Shown: positions 28,191 to 36,775 of the stretch, one piece after another
How the letters are laid out: the number at the start of each line of letters is the position of its first letter
Numbering within the stretch: the stretch's first letter is position 1
Assembly: GCA_009838735.1 (NCBI GenBank)
Contig: VXQZ01000037.1
Coordinates: forward strand, 165,370 to 229,369
Length of the DNA: 64,000 bases
Direction: 5' to 3'
Source: Chloroflexota bacterium
GTDB taxonomy: Bacteria; Chloroflexota; Dehalococcoidia; Bin125
The notes under the pieces: model-generated
What the model was told of the DNA's origin: nothing
The model's database searches: none
What the model saw: the letters and a program-made list of their open reading frames with translations, nothing else
Translations under genes and position numbers: made by a program

Positions 28191-29249
28191 CTAGAAGCGG
28201 TGGGTGGTGTCTTCAATCGGTCGGTCACGACGTCCTGAGATGCGTAAGTGAGGCGCAACATCAGATGCGAAACGTCGGATCGACCGTAGGGTGCCGTCCG
28301 AATCACCCAGCGGCTCCATATGAAGCGCAATGTTGCGCGCGCCGGTGGCCCTGTGGAACGCTTCAAGCCACTCAATCACCACGTCAGGCGGCCCGATCGG
28401 GCTTTGATCGATCACCTGAGGCGCGAAGTCTGCGAGTTGGAGGGCGCGGGTCTCGAGATCGAGTTCGGGGTCATTCAACCTGGGATGGTTGCCGCTGTTG
28501 AGCCAACTGATCATTCCCGCCGACATGCGCTCACGGGCAGACGCCTCGTCGTCTTCGACCAGGCAGGGAATGACGTGGAGGTGGTCAACATCACCGTCCC
28601 AGCCGTGCTTTTGCGCGAAACCTCGGTACTGCTGGATCGTCTGCACACGGCTCTCGGTGTCGGCGTAGAAGTAGAACTGCAGCGGCAGGCGCAGCCGGGC
28701 GGCGACCTCGACGGCTTCGGCCGTCCCCGTCGCCACGTACACAGGCGGGTGAGGTTGCGTCTGCGGCCGTGGTCGTACACTCACGGACTCGTAGGGGAAC
28801 AGACTGTTTTCGCAGCTCACTGTCGCGTTGGACAGGGCGTCGACCACGGCCGCCACCGACGGTTCGACACCCTCAGTCCATCGCTCGGTGGGAACCGCGA
28901 ACACGTCGTAGTCGAGCGAGTATCCGCCCCGACCCAGTCCGAGATCGAGTCGTCCGCCACTGACCTGGTCCAGAATCGCCACCTGCTCGGCGAGCGTGAT
29001 TGGGTGGACAAGCGGCGCCAGTACGACAGCCGTACCGACACGGATGCGCTCTGTCCACCCCAGGAGGAAGGCGGCCAAGGTCAACGCCGACGAGCAAACG
29101 CTGGCATCCATGAAGTGATGCTCGGCGACCCAGAGATGTTCGTAGCCAAGCGATTCAGCGAGTTGGGCGGAGTCGAGCGAGAGCTGCAATGCTGCGGAGT
29201 CGTCGATGCCGTCGAACAAGCCGTTTGTCAGGAACAGTCCGAATCGCAC
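28191..29249 (-). CDS. LLM-class flavin-dependent oxidoreductase, copy 2
   Basis: 352 aa from a GTG start (MRFGLFLTNGLFDG). Same family landmarks as copy 1: YEHLWVAEHHF, IRVGTAVVLAPLVHPITLAEQ, GGRLDLGLGRGGYSLDYD, VRPRPQTQPHPPVYVATG. The two copies keep long identical segments (for example HPITLAEQ and VIPCLVEDDEASARERMSAGM, shifted by few changes) but differ in the N-terminal loop and the C-terminal tail, so they may form a heteromer or act on related substrates. It starts 15 bp after the ATPase gene stop; the ribosome site AGGG is weak, which fits translational coupling. Confidence 0.85.
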   Translation of the reverse strand: MRFGLFLTNGLFDGIDDSAALQLSLDSAQLAESLGYEHLWVAEHHFMDASVCSSALTLAAFLLGWTERIRVGTAVVLAPLVHPITLAEQVAILDQVSGGRLDLGLGRGGYSLDYDVFAVPTERWTEGVEPSVAAVVDALSNATVSCENSLFPYESVSVRPRPQTQPHPPVYVATGTAEAVEVAARLRLPLQFYFYADTESRVQTIQQYRGFAQKHGWDGDVDHLHVIPCLVEDDEASARERMSAGMISWLNSGNHPRLNDPELDLETRALQLADFAPQVIDQSPIGPPDVVIEWLEAFHRATGARNIALHMEPLGDSDGTLRSIRRFASDVAPHLRISGRRDRPIEDTTHRF

Positions 29250-29264
29250 GGCAATCGACCCTAT

Positions 29265-30881
29265 CTAGGACGCAGCGACGGCAGGAAGGTCATCGTCAGA
29301 GTTCTGACGTGCCGCGAGCGTTCGGCTCAGCGACGATGCTGCGTCGAGCAACTCGCGCGACTCTGACGCCTGAGGGTGATTCACGAAGTCCGCCATCTCC
29401 GCGACCTCAACGAGTTTCCCTTCGCTGAGCACGCCGACCCGGTGGGCGAACTCGTGCGCCAGAGCCAGATCGTGCGTGATGAACACCAGGCTGATTCCGG
29501 TATCTCGCTGTATCTGCTGCAGCAGGTCAACGATCTGACTCTGGACGATGGTGTCCAGCGCGGTGGTGATTTCGTCGCAGACCAAGACCTCCGGTTCAGC
29601 CGCGAGCGCTCGTGCGATCGCCGCGCGCTGTTGTTCGCCACCCGACAGCTCGTGAGGCCGACGCCTCGCGAGGGCCGGTTCGAGTTGGACCTGTTCCAGG
29701 AGTTCCGCGAGACGTCCTGTGGCCGCCGAGCCGCTGAGGCCTCGTGTTTGGCGGATTGAGCGCAGGATGCCGTCGCCCACTGTTCGGCGAGGATTGAAGG
29801 ACTCCTCGGGATTCTGCGGCACGAGCTGAATCGCCGCGCGTTGCTTCCCGTCCCGCCGGCGCAATAGCGGAGGCAGCGAGAATCCGTTGAGCAGCACCTC
29901 TCCACTCTCAGGTGGATGCAGTCCGACCAGCACTCGGGCAATCGTCGATTTCCCGCTGCCAGAGCGGCCGATCAGCGCGAACGTTTCTCCGGGCGCCAGA
30001 TCGAAGGAGACATCCCGGGCGGCGCGAATCGTCCGCGCACCGCGTCCCCGACCGAGAACGAATTGGGCTGACAGACTTATGACTCGCAGCACCGGAGCCG
30101 GTTCATCAGTGTTCGGAGCAAGCGGAGGTTGGTCAACGGCGATGTCGGGTGATGCAGAGACCAGTGCTTTCGAGTAGGAGTCCACTGGCGAGTGGAGCAC
30201 CCGAAGCGCCGCTCCTCGTTCAACGATCTCGCCATGCCGGAGCACGACCACCTCGTCCGCCATCCGAGCCACCGACGCGAGGTCGTGGGAGATCAACAGC
30301 GTCGCTGCGCCGAGGTCGTCGCGGAGGCGTTCGACCAGTGACAGCATCAACCGCTGGGTCGTCGGATCGATCGAGCTGGTCGGTTCATCGAGGACGAGCA
30401 GCCGCGGCTGATTCGCAATCGCGCGCGCCATCGCCACCCGCTGTTGTTGGCCAATCGAAAGCTGGTGAGGAAACCGCCGGCGGAAAGACCGATCACTTGG
30501 GAGGTGGACCTGTTCCAGCAACTGGTTCGTAGGCTCGGATTTCGCCAGGCGCCGTTCTTCGACCAGGTCCTCGACCCGCATCGTGGGCGTCAGGGTCGAG
30601 GCTGGATTCTGGGGCAGATACGCGATCGACTCCCGCCGGAAGCGACGCAGCTCAGTCTCCGAGAGATCGAAGAGCTCCTGACCGCCATAGCGGACTTCCC
30701 CGCCGACCTTGCGCATGCCAGGCCGGACAAAACCAAGCAGGGCCAGACCAAGCGTCGTCTTGCCGGCCCCCGACCCTCCGACCGCTGCGAGGATCCGGCT
30801 TGATTCCAGGCAGACGCTCACCCCGCCAAGTATCTGCGCGTCATGACTGCCGCGAATCTCGAGGCTTCGCACTTCGATCAT
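29265..30881 (-). CDS. Fused double ATPase of a peptide/nickel-type ABC importer
   Basis: About 538 aa from ATG 30881 (MIEVRSLEIRG). This start overlaps the upstream permease stop by 4 bp (ATGA) and removes a 46-residue non-homologous extension in the ORF track. Two complete ABC domains in one chain: Walker A GGSGAGKTTLGLAL, signature LSIGQQQRVAMARAI and Walker B LLVLDEPTSSIDP in the first half; GRSGSGKSTIARVLV, LSGGEQQRAAIARAL and VLVCDEITTALD in the second. This is the DppD-DppF fusion layout, also seen in YejF. It powers the two adjacent permeases. Both sites look competent for ATP hydrolysis, except that the first has SIGQQ in place of the usual SGGxx. Confidence 0.88.
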   Translation of the reverse strand: MIEVRSLEIRGSHDAQILGGVSVCLESSRILAAVGGSGAGKTTLGLALLGFVRPGMRKVGGEVRYGGQELFDLSETELRRFRRESIAYLPQNPASTLTPTMRVEDLVEERRLAKSEPTNQLLEQVHLPSDRSFRRRFPHQLSIGQQQRVAMARAIANQPRLLVLDEPTSSIDPTTQRLMLSLVERLRDDLGAATLLISHDLASVARMADEVVVLRHGEIVERGAALRVLHSPVDSYSKALVSASPDIAVDQPPLAPNTDEPAPVLRVISLSAQFVLGRGRGARTIRAARDVSFDLAPGETFALIGRSGSGKSTIARVLVGLHPPESGEVLLNGFSLPPLLRRRDGKQRAAIQLVPQNPEESFNPRRTVGDGILRSIRQTRGLSGSAATGRLAELLEQVQLEPALARRRPHELSGGEQQRAAIARALAAEPEVLVCDEITTALDTIVQSQIVDLLQQIQRDTGISLVFITHDLALAHEFAHRVGVLSEGKLVEVAEMADFVNHPQASESRELLDAASSLSRTLAARQNSDDDLPAVAAS

Positions 30882-31717
30882 CGGGCGACCTGTCTCGCAA
30901 ACCGGTCGGCGAGCAGATTGACCGGGATAGTCAGGATGAGAACCATCAGCGAAGGCGCGATCGTGGCCCACGGATTGAGCCCGGCGCCGCCAATGTTCTC
31001 GGAAATCATCGAGCCCCAATCGGTCGAAGGCGGGGGCGGACCGAAGCCAAGGAATCCCGCCGCGGCGACCAGATATATCGCGCCGATGAAACGCAAGCCG
31101 GCGTCCGCCAGCAGGGGACGGGCGAGATTCGGTACGACATCGCGGACCATGATCGTTGCCGCCGATTCGCCAATCATGCGCGCCTGCTCAACGTACGCGC
31201 TGTGGATGATCGGGAACGCGGCAGCGCGAGCGTAGCGCGTTGTGAACGGAATCGAGACGATCACCACCGCAAGCGCCAGGACCCAGTGTTGCGCCCCAAA
31301 CCGGTGAAAGAGCACCAGGGCGACGAGGATCGATGGAATGACGGCGAACACGTCCATGACCCGCATGATCACATCATCCCGGCGCAAGGCCGCAGCCGCG
31401 ACTCCGAGCACTCCACCGAACAGCGTGGCCAGCGAGGTCGCCACCAGTGGAATGATGACGATCGGCCGCCCGCCGTGCAGGATGCGCGACAGCACATCGC
31501 GTCCGAGGTGGTCCGATCCGAAGAAACCGACAGCTGCGTCGAAGGGTAAGGACACGACCTCACCCCTGTCGTGTGATGCGATCATCGGACCGAACAAGGC
31601 CATGATCAGGACCGCCAACAACACGATCAACAGCGTGATTGTCACCGACGAAACGCGCGCCGGACGGGCGCGCCTCCAGCCCACGGCGAGGATCTGCTGA
31701 GCAGCGAGGAAGGTCAT
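30878..31717 (-). CDS. DppC-type ABC transporter permease
   Basis: 279 aa with about six membrane segments. The N-terminal OppC/DppC-type segment includes HLGRDVLSRILHGGR, the landmark of this family, and the ATPase-contact EAA loop reads YVEQARMIGESAATIMVRDVVPNL (~175-200). Both ends overlap neighbours by 4 bp (ATGA), so it is translated in step with the DppB-type permease before it and the ATPase after it. It forms half of the inner-membrane channel for the peptide/nickel-type importer. Confidence 0.88.
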   Translation of the reverse strand: MTFLAAQQILAVGWRRARPARVSSVTITLLIVLLAVLIMALFGPMIASHDRGEVVSLPFDAAVGFFGSDHLGRDVLSRILHGGRPIVIIPLVATSLATLFGGVLGVAAAALRRDDVIMRVMDVFAVIPSILVALVLFHRFGAQHWVLALAVVIVSIPFTTRYARAAAFPIIHSAYVEQARMIGESAATIMVRDVVPNLARPLLADAGLRFIGAIYLVAAAGFLGFGPPPPSTDWGSMISENIGGAGLNPWATIAPSLMVLILTIPVNLLADRFARQVAR

Positions 31718-32682
31718 CTCGCTGTCCTCCGCTCCGGCGACGCGAGGAATCCCACGACGTCAGCTACCTGGAATCCGACAATCACTGTTGCCGCCTGGAT
31801 CAGACCAATCGCTTCGATGACTGGAGCGTCGCGCAGCGCAATCCGGTCAACGAGCTGCGAGCCGAGGCCGGGGAAGGCGAAGATCCGCTCAACCACGACC
31901 GCGCCGCCGACAAGGAACGGCACCATGAAGGCAAGCACCTGCACCGATGGCGGAATTGCCGAGGGCAGCAGATGTCGAATGAGCACACGGGACTCGGTTA
32001 ATCCCGCGAGACGCGCGGCCTGTACGTGGGGCATCCGCGCCGCGTCGGCGACCGCCGCGCGGATCAATCGGGCCCCGTAGGCGCCACCGACGATGCTGAG
32101 CGATATCACCGGCAAGACAAGAATCTCTGGCCGCGACAGCGGAGTCCCCTCGCTGGGCACAAGCGATACGGCGGGTAACCAGCCCAGTTCAAGTCCGACG
32201 ACCGAGATCAAGATTCCAGCAATGATGAACTCCGGAACCGACACCGCGCTCAGCGTCGTCACAGAAACCAGGGTCGAGGTCTTCGTGCCGTCACGCATCC
32301 CGCCCAACGCGGCCAGGAACAGCGCGACCACCGTGATCGCGACGAACGCCACCAGCGCGAGCATGGCCGTGTTCAGCGCCGGCCGGGCGATGATCGCCGC
32401 GACCGATTGATTCGTGCGAACCGACTCACCGAGGTCGCCTTGCAGCGTCGACCAGAGCCATCGTCCATAGCGAACCGGAACGGGATCGTTGAGGTTGAGT
32501 TGCTCACGCAGGACGTCCAGGCGTTCCGGCGTCGCGTTGATGCCCAGGATTTGCTGCGCCGGATCGCCGGGCAGCCACTCAACCGCGGCAAACAGGATCA
32601 CGCTGACGGCGAGCAGGGTCGCGACGAGGGCCGTCAATCGCCAGATCGCGTAGCGCGCGGCGTTGTGCAGTCCTGCCGTCAT
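31714..32682 (-). CDS. DppB-type ABC transporter permease
   Basis: 322 aa with an N-terminal membrane segment (YAIWRLTALVATLLAVSVILF), the periplasmic WLPGDPAQQILG landmark of DppB/OppB proteins, a second block of five segments and the EAA loop MPHVQAARLAGLTESRVLIRHLLP. It pairs with the DppC-type protein to form the translocation channel. It starts about 20 bp after the stop of the SBP gene, and its stop overlaps the next start (ATGA). Confidence 0.88.
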   Translation of the reverse strand: MTAGLHNAARYAIWRLTALVATLLAVSVILFAAVEWLPGDPAQQILGINATPERLDVLREQLNLNDPVPVRYGRWLWSTLQGDLGESVRTNQSVAAIIARPALNTAMLALVAFVAITVVALFLAALGGMRDGTKTSTLVSVTTLSAVSVPEFIIAGILISVVGLELGWLPAVSLVPSEGTPLSRPEILVLPVISLSIVGGAYGARLIRAAVADAARMPHVQAARLAGLTESRVLIRHLLPSAIPPSVQVLAFMVPFLVGGAVVVERIFAFPGLGSQLVDRIALRDAPVIEAIGLIQAATVIVGFQVADVVGFLASPERRTAR

Positions 32683-32703
32683 TCGCCGCTTCCGAACCAG
32701 GCT

Positions 32704-34494
32704 CTAGCTACTGAGGGCGATGTCCTGGAACTGGACCAAGCCCTCACCGGCCAGATTGACGTTGGTCACCCTCGGTGAGTGCGCCATAATCAACGGGCTG
32801 TAGCCCCAGACCAACATGCCGCCGTCATTCCACTCAATCTCCTGGGCACGGAGCAGATGCTCGGCGCGCTCGGCGTCATCGACCGTACTCTGCGCTGCGC
32901 TCAGCGCCTCATCGAACTCCGCCGCCGTGAAAGCGGTGAGATTCACTCCCGCGCCACTGCCGACGAAGCGCGGCAAATGCACGGCGGGCGGGTGATTGAT
33001 GAAGTAAACCGTTTGCAGCGGCGTCGAGATACGGGCGGCGAAGTCCTCGAAGAACGCGTCCGCGGGAATCTCATCGATCGTGAGCGCCACGCCAGCCTCC
33101 GCCAGGTGCTGCGCCAGCAGTTCTCCGGATGCGAGCAAGCCGGGCGCGACTTCCGACGCGACGAGGTCGAGCTCGCTGATGCCGGCGGCGGAGAAGAGCT
33201 CGGCAGCGCGAGCGACATCTCGGCTGCGCTGCGGCAGTCCGTCGTGATAGCCGGTCATGCCCAGCCCGACCAGATCGTTGCCGACTTCGCCCTGGCCGAG
33301 CAACACACCGTTGACCATCGCCTGCCGATCAATCGCGAGCCGCATCGCCTCGCGGACGCGCGGATCGTCGAATGGTGGGAGCGCGGTGTTCATGGTGAAG
33401 CACATGACCGCGCTGCCCGCATTGGTGCGCCTGACGACGATGTCGGGGTTGTCTTGCTCAGCGACACCAATCGTCGGCGTGAGCTGATAGGCAAAGTCGA
33501 TCTCGCCCGACTTCAGCGCATTAATCCGAGCGCTCGGATCGCTGATCGGAACTGTGACCACGCGGTCGAGGGAGGCCGGCTCGCCCCACCAGTCATCGTT
33601 GCGGATCAGCTCCACGCCGTCAGCGCCGTCGTTCGCTGCAACGCGAAATGGGCCGGAGCCATTGGGCAGGGTCCAGTCTTCGATGCCCTCGGGTACCACC
33701 GGCGCGTAGAGCGCCATCGATGCTTCGACGAAATCGGCACGCGGTCGCAACATTGGCAACTCGAGCGTCAGGTCGTCGATCGCGGCCACGTTCGGAAAGT
33801 CGACATCGGCCCACTGAGCGGCGTGCCGGGGGCTGTTCTCCCAATCGCCCATGAAGGCGATCGAGAAGGCGACATCCTGCGCGGTGAGCGCCTGACCGTC
33901 GTGGAACTGCACATCGGGGCGCAGCCTGATGGTCCACGAAGTGGCGTCCTCATTTGGCGTCATGCTCTCGGCCACACCCGGCACGATGCCGTCTTCCCCA
34001 TGCATCGCCAGGAAATCGAACGAGGCGGCCAGCGAGTGATAGGCGAGCATCGAGAAGATGTTGCGAGGATCAATAGCCCCGCCGACGCTGCCCAGGGCCG
34101 AGAATCGCAGCGTGCCTCCGGTCGTCTCGGCGACCATCGCTTGTTGCTGTTCTTGCTCTTGTTGCTGTTGTGCGGCGGCAGCCTGTTGTTGCTGTTGCTG
34201 AGCAGCAGGTTGCTCGGCGGCTGCCTGTTCCTGCTCCGGCTGCTCCTGGTCCACCGCTACAGTCTGCTGTTGGGGCCGTTCCTGCTGAGCCGGTTGCTGC
34301 GCCGCAGCCTGTTCTCCTTCCTGCTCCTGCTGCCGTTGGGCCGCAGATGGTTGGGGAGCGGGCTGATCGTCGTCATCGTCGCCGCAGCCGACCAGCGCCA
34401 TCGCTGTCGCTCCGACGCCGGCGGTCGTTGCGGCGCGGAGGAATCCGCGCCTCGTCAATCGGAGGTTCGAGAAGGGGGACATCAAGCGGTTCAA
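32704..34494 (-). CDS. Tat-exported SBP lipoprotein with Gln-rich linker, copy 1
   Basis: About 596 aa from a TTG, or 592 from the ATG at 34482 (MSPFSNLRLTRRGFLRAA). TRRGFLRAA is a twin-arginine motif and ALVGCG a lipobox, so the folded protein is likely exported by Tat and lipid-anchored. A tail of Asp (GDDDDDQ) and a ~95-aa linker of Gln, Glu and Ala runs lead to a SBP_bac_5 domain (GGTLRFSALGS..., WTIRLRPDVQFHDGQALTAQDVAFS, SGEIDFAYQLTP, PRVREAMRLAIDRQAMVNGVLLGQG). This family delivers peptides, nickel or metal chelates to Dpp-type permeases. Tandem paralog of the next gene. Confidence 0.87.
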   Translation of the reverse strand: MNRLMSPFSNLRLTRRGFLRAATTAGVGATAMALVGCGDDDDDQPAPQPSAAQRQQEQEGEQAAAQQPAQQERPQQQTVAVDQEQPEQEQAAAEQPAAQQQQQQAAAAQQQQEQEQQQAMVAETTGGTLRFSALGSVGGAIDPRNIFSMLAYHSLAASFDFLAMHGEDGIVPGVAESMTPNEDATSWTIRLRPDVQFHDGQALTAQDVAFSIAFMGDWENSPRHAAQWADVDFPNVAAIDDLTLELPMLRPRADFVEASMALYAPVVPEGIEDWTLPNGSGPFRVAANDGADGVELIRNDDWWGEPASLDRVVTVPISDPSARINALKSGEIDFAYQLTPTIGVAEQDNPDIVVRRTNAGSAVMCFTMNTALPPFDDPRVREAMRLAIDRQAMVNGVLLGQGEVGNDLVGLGMTGYHDGLPQRSRDVARAAELFSAAGISELDLVASEVAPGLLASGELLAQHLAEAGVALTIDEIPADAFFEDFAARISTPLQTVYFINHPPAVHLPRFVGSGAGVNLTAFTAAEFDEALSAAQSTVDDAERAEHLLRAQEIEWNDGGMLVWGYSPLIMAHSPRVTNVNLAGEGLVQFQDIALSS

Positions 34495-34646
34495 TCTAGG
34501 GAACGCCGGTCTCCAGCCAGGCGTACCGATCCGGTGTTGCGAGTGACCCGAGCGGCCCGGACAATCCGGCGAAGCGCGTCAATCGACGCTGTCAGTCTTG
34601 ATGCGTCGCGTAGTTCGCCGGTCGTTCGCTCAATCTCACCCAGGCT

Positions 34647-36470
34647 CTAGCTGCTCAGCACGATGTCCTGGAACTTGACCAGTCCGTCGCTGACCAGGTT
34701 GACGTTGGTCACGTGGGGCGCGTAGGCCAGGATCATCGGGCTGTATCCCCATATGAGCGAGCCGCCTTCGGCCCACTCGATTTCCTGCGCGCGCAGCAGG
34801 TGTTCGTCGCGAGCGGCTTCGTCAATGGTTGATTGCGCGGCCGTCAGTGCCTCGTCGAACTCGGGCGTAGCGAACGCAGTCGGGTTGAAGGTGGCCGTGC
34901 TGCCCAGGAACGAAGGTAGATGCACCGTCGGCGGGCGGTTGACGAAGTACATGGTTTGCAGCGGCGTCGAGAGGATGCGCGCGAAATCGCTGAAGAACGC
35001 ATCGGGCGGGACTTCTTCGATGGTCAACGTTACGCCGGCTTCGGCCAGTTGGCCGACCAGCAACTCGCTGGCCGCCACCAGACCGGGCGCCACCTCTGAT
35101 GAGACCAAACTGAGCTCGGAGATACCGGCAGCGGCGAAGAGCGCGGTCGCCTGCTCCAGATCGCGGCTGCGTTGGGGCAGGCGGTCGTTGTAGCCGACCA
35201 TGCCCAGTCCCATCAGGTCGTTGCCAATCTCGCCCTGTCCGAGCAACACGCCGTTGACCATCTGCTGGCGATCGATTGCCAGCTTCATCGCCTCGCGCAG
35301 GCGGGGGTCGTCGAAGGGCGGGAACGACGTGTTCATCGAGAAGCCCAGGCCGGTCGAGCCGAGCGTCGAGCGCTCGACGATGATGTCGGGATTGTCCTGC
35401 TCGGCCAATCCGATCGCGGGCGTGAGCTGGTAGGCGAAGTCGATCTCGCCGGATTTGAGCGCATTGATTCGCGCGTTCGAGTCGTTGATCGGGATCGTGA
35501 CGGCGCCGTCGAGAGAGGGGGCCGGCCCCCACCAGTCCTCGTTACGGATCAGTTCGACGCCGTCGGCCTGGTCGTTGGAGGCGACCCGGAAGGGCCCCGA
35601 TCCATTGGGCAGGATGAGGTCGTCAATGCCATTGGGAATCACTGGCGTGTACAGCGCCAGAGCTGCGTCAAGGTAGTCGGCGCGCGGTCGGAACAACGGT
35701 ATCTCGAGCGTGTGGTCGTCGACCGCCGCCATGCTCTCGAAGTCGACATCGGCCCAGCCCGCTGCGAAGTATGGACTGGTCTCCCAGTCGCCCAAGAATC
35801 GGATTGAGAAGGCGATGTCCTCGGCGTGCAGCGGGCGTCCGTCGTGGAAGCGCACGTCGTCGCGCAGGTGGATCGTCCACTTGGTGGCGTCATCGTTCGG
35901 CGTCATGCTCTTGGCCACGCCCAGTTCGAGACCGTCCTCGCCATGGAGGGCGAGGAAGTCGAACGCGGAAGCCATCGAGTGATAGGCGAGCACGGAGTAG
36001 ATGTTGCGCGGATCGATGGCGCTGCCGCTGCCGCCCAACGCGGAGAAGCGCAGCGTGCCGCCGGTCGTCTCGGCGACCATTGATTGCTGCTCTTGTTGCT
36101 GCTGGGCCTGCTGCGCCGGGGCGGCCGCTTGCTGTTGAGCTTGTTGCTCTTGCTGGGCAATCGTCTGTTGCTGCTGTTGCTGCTGCTCGTCTGCCTCGGA
36201 GACCGCCTGCTGCTGCGCTTGAGCCTGTGTCTGTTGCTGCGCGGCGGCCGGTTGCTCTTGTTGGTCCTGCTGTTGATCCGTCGCTGCTGCGGGAGCCGGT
36301 TGGTCATCGTCATCGTCGCCACAGCCGACAAGCGCAAGCGCCGTCGCGCCGACACCGGCGGTCGCAGCGGCACGCAGAAACACGCGCCGCGAAACGCGTA
36401 GGTTGGAAAACTGGGTCAAGGGGGTGGGCCAATCCAGAGGCTTGTGTGAGGACGATAAGGTTTTCCGCAA
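34647..36470 (-). CDS. Tat-exported SBP lipoprotein with Gln-rich linker, copy 2
   Basis: Up to 607 aa from a TTG. By alignment with copy 1 the start could instead be the TTG at 36419 (LTQFSNLRVSRRVFLRAA). Twin-arginine motif SRRVFLRAA, lipobox ALVGCG, an Asp run and a ~85-aa Gln-rich linker precede an SBP_bac_5 domain closely similar to copy 1 (WTIHLRDDVRFHDGRPLHAEDIAFS, GSGPFRVASNDQADGVELIRNEDWWG). The last residues (VTNVNL..DGLVKFQDIVLSS) match copy 1 almost exactly. The Tat route suggests cofactor or metal loading in the cytoplasm, or fast folding (inference). First intact gene of the operon. Confidence 0.86.
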   Translation of the reverse strand: MRKTLSSSHKPLDWPTPLTQFSNLRVSRRVFLRAAATAGVGATALALVGCGDDDDDQPAPAAATDQQQDQQEQPAAAQQQTQAQAQQQAVSEADEQQQQQQQTIAQQEQQAQQQAAAPAQQAQQQQEQQSMVAETTGGTLRFSALGGSGSAIDPRNIYSVLAYHSMASAFDFLALHGEDGLELGVAKSMTPNDDATKWTIHLRDDVRFHDGRPLHAEDIAFSIRFLGDWETSPYFAAGWADVDFESMAAVDDHTLEIPLFRPRADYLDAALALYTPVIPNGIDDLILPNGSGPFRVASNDQADGVELIRNEDWWGPAPSLDGAVTIPINDSNARINALKSGEIDFAYQLTPAIGLAEQDNPDIIVERSTLGSTGLGFSMNTSFPPFDDPRLREAMKLAIDRQQMVNGVLLGQGEIGNDLMGLGMVGYNDRLPQRSRDLEQATALFAAAGISELSLVSSEVAPGLVAASELLVGQLAEAGVTLTIEEVPPDAFFSDFARILSTPLQTMYFVNRPPTVHLPSFLGSTATFNPTAFATPEFDEALTAAQSTIDEAARDEHLLRAQEIEWAEGGSLIWGYSPMILAYAPHVTNVNLVSDGLVKFQDIVLSS

Positions 36471-36489
36471 CTACTGAAAGCAATGAAAG

Positions 36490-36729
36490 CTACAGAGACG
36501 ATTCGGCCTCTGCCTCCGTATCGACCTGCGATGGTTGGTTGGGTAACGCGTCTTCCAGCCGCCAGATCGGCCGGACGATGAACGACAGGATCGCGAAAGC
36601 GGCCAGCGTGAGCCCGGCGAGGATGTACATGAATCCCGTCCCGCGATCCTCGCCGACGCCGATGAACTCGCCGATGCTGTCCGCGAGCGCTCCGCCCTCG
36701 ACCAGAAGCGGCTCGAAGACGTCGTCGGC
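36490..36729 (-). pseudogene. C-terminal remnant of an MFS transporter
   Basis: This gene is not in the ORF track. The leftward frame reads ADDVFEPLLVEGGALADSIG then FIGVGEDRGTGFMYILAG, LTLAAFAILSFIVRPIWRLE and an acidic tail to TAG at 36490. This is the usual last loop, last membrane helix and charged tail of an MFS exporter of the macrolide/siderophore type. An in-frame TGA (36730-36732) precedes it; five more matching codons (HESAAL) lie before the TGA, after which similarity ends, about 25 bp before the recombinase stop. The gene appears cut by insertion of the element that carries the recombinase. It would have been the first gene of the transport operon. Confidence 0.65.
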
Positions 36730-36775
36730 TCAGAGGGCCGCCGACTCGTGGAATCAATCTCGGTTGTGCGGTGAC

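Noticed and set aside
34140-34340. CAG/CAA-rich repeat as a CRISPR or satellite
   Set aside because: It encodes the Gln-rich linker in frame; no fixed repeat-spacer structure. No CRISPR array was seen anywhere in the window.
32779-34650. 623-aa rightward ORF
   Set aside because: Antisense of the SBP lipoprotein; the Leu-rich stretch is the complement of the CAG/CAA Gln linker and not a membrane domain.
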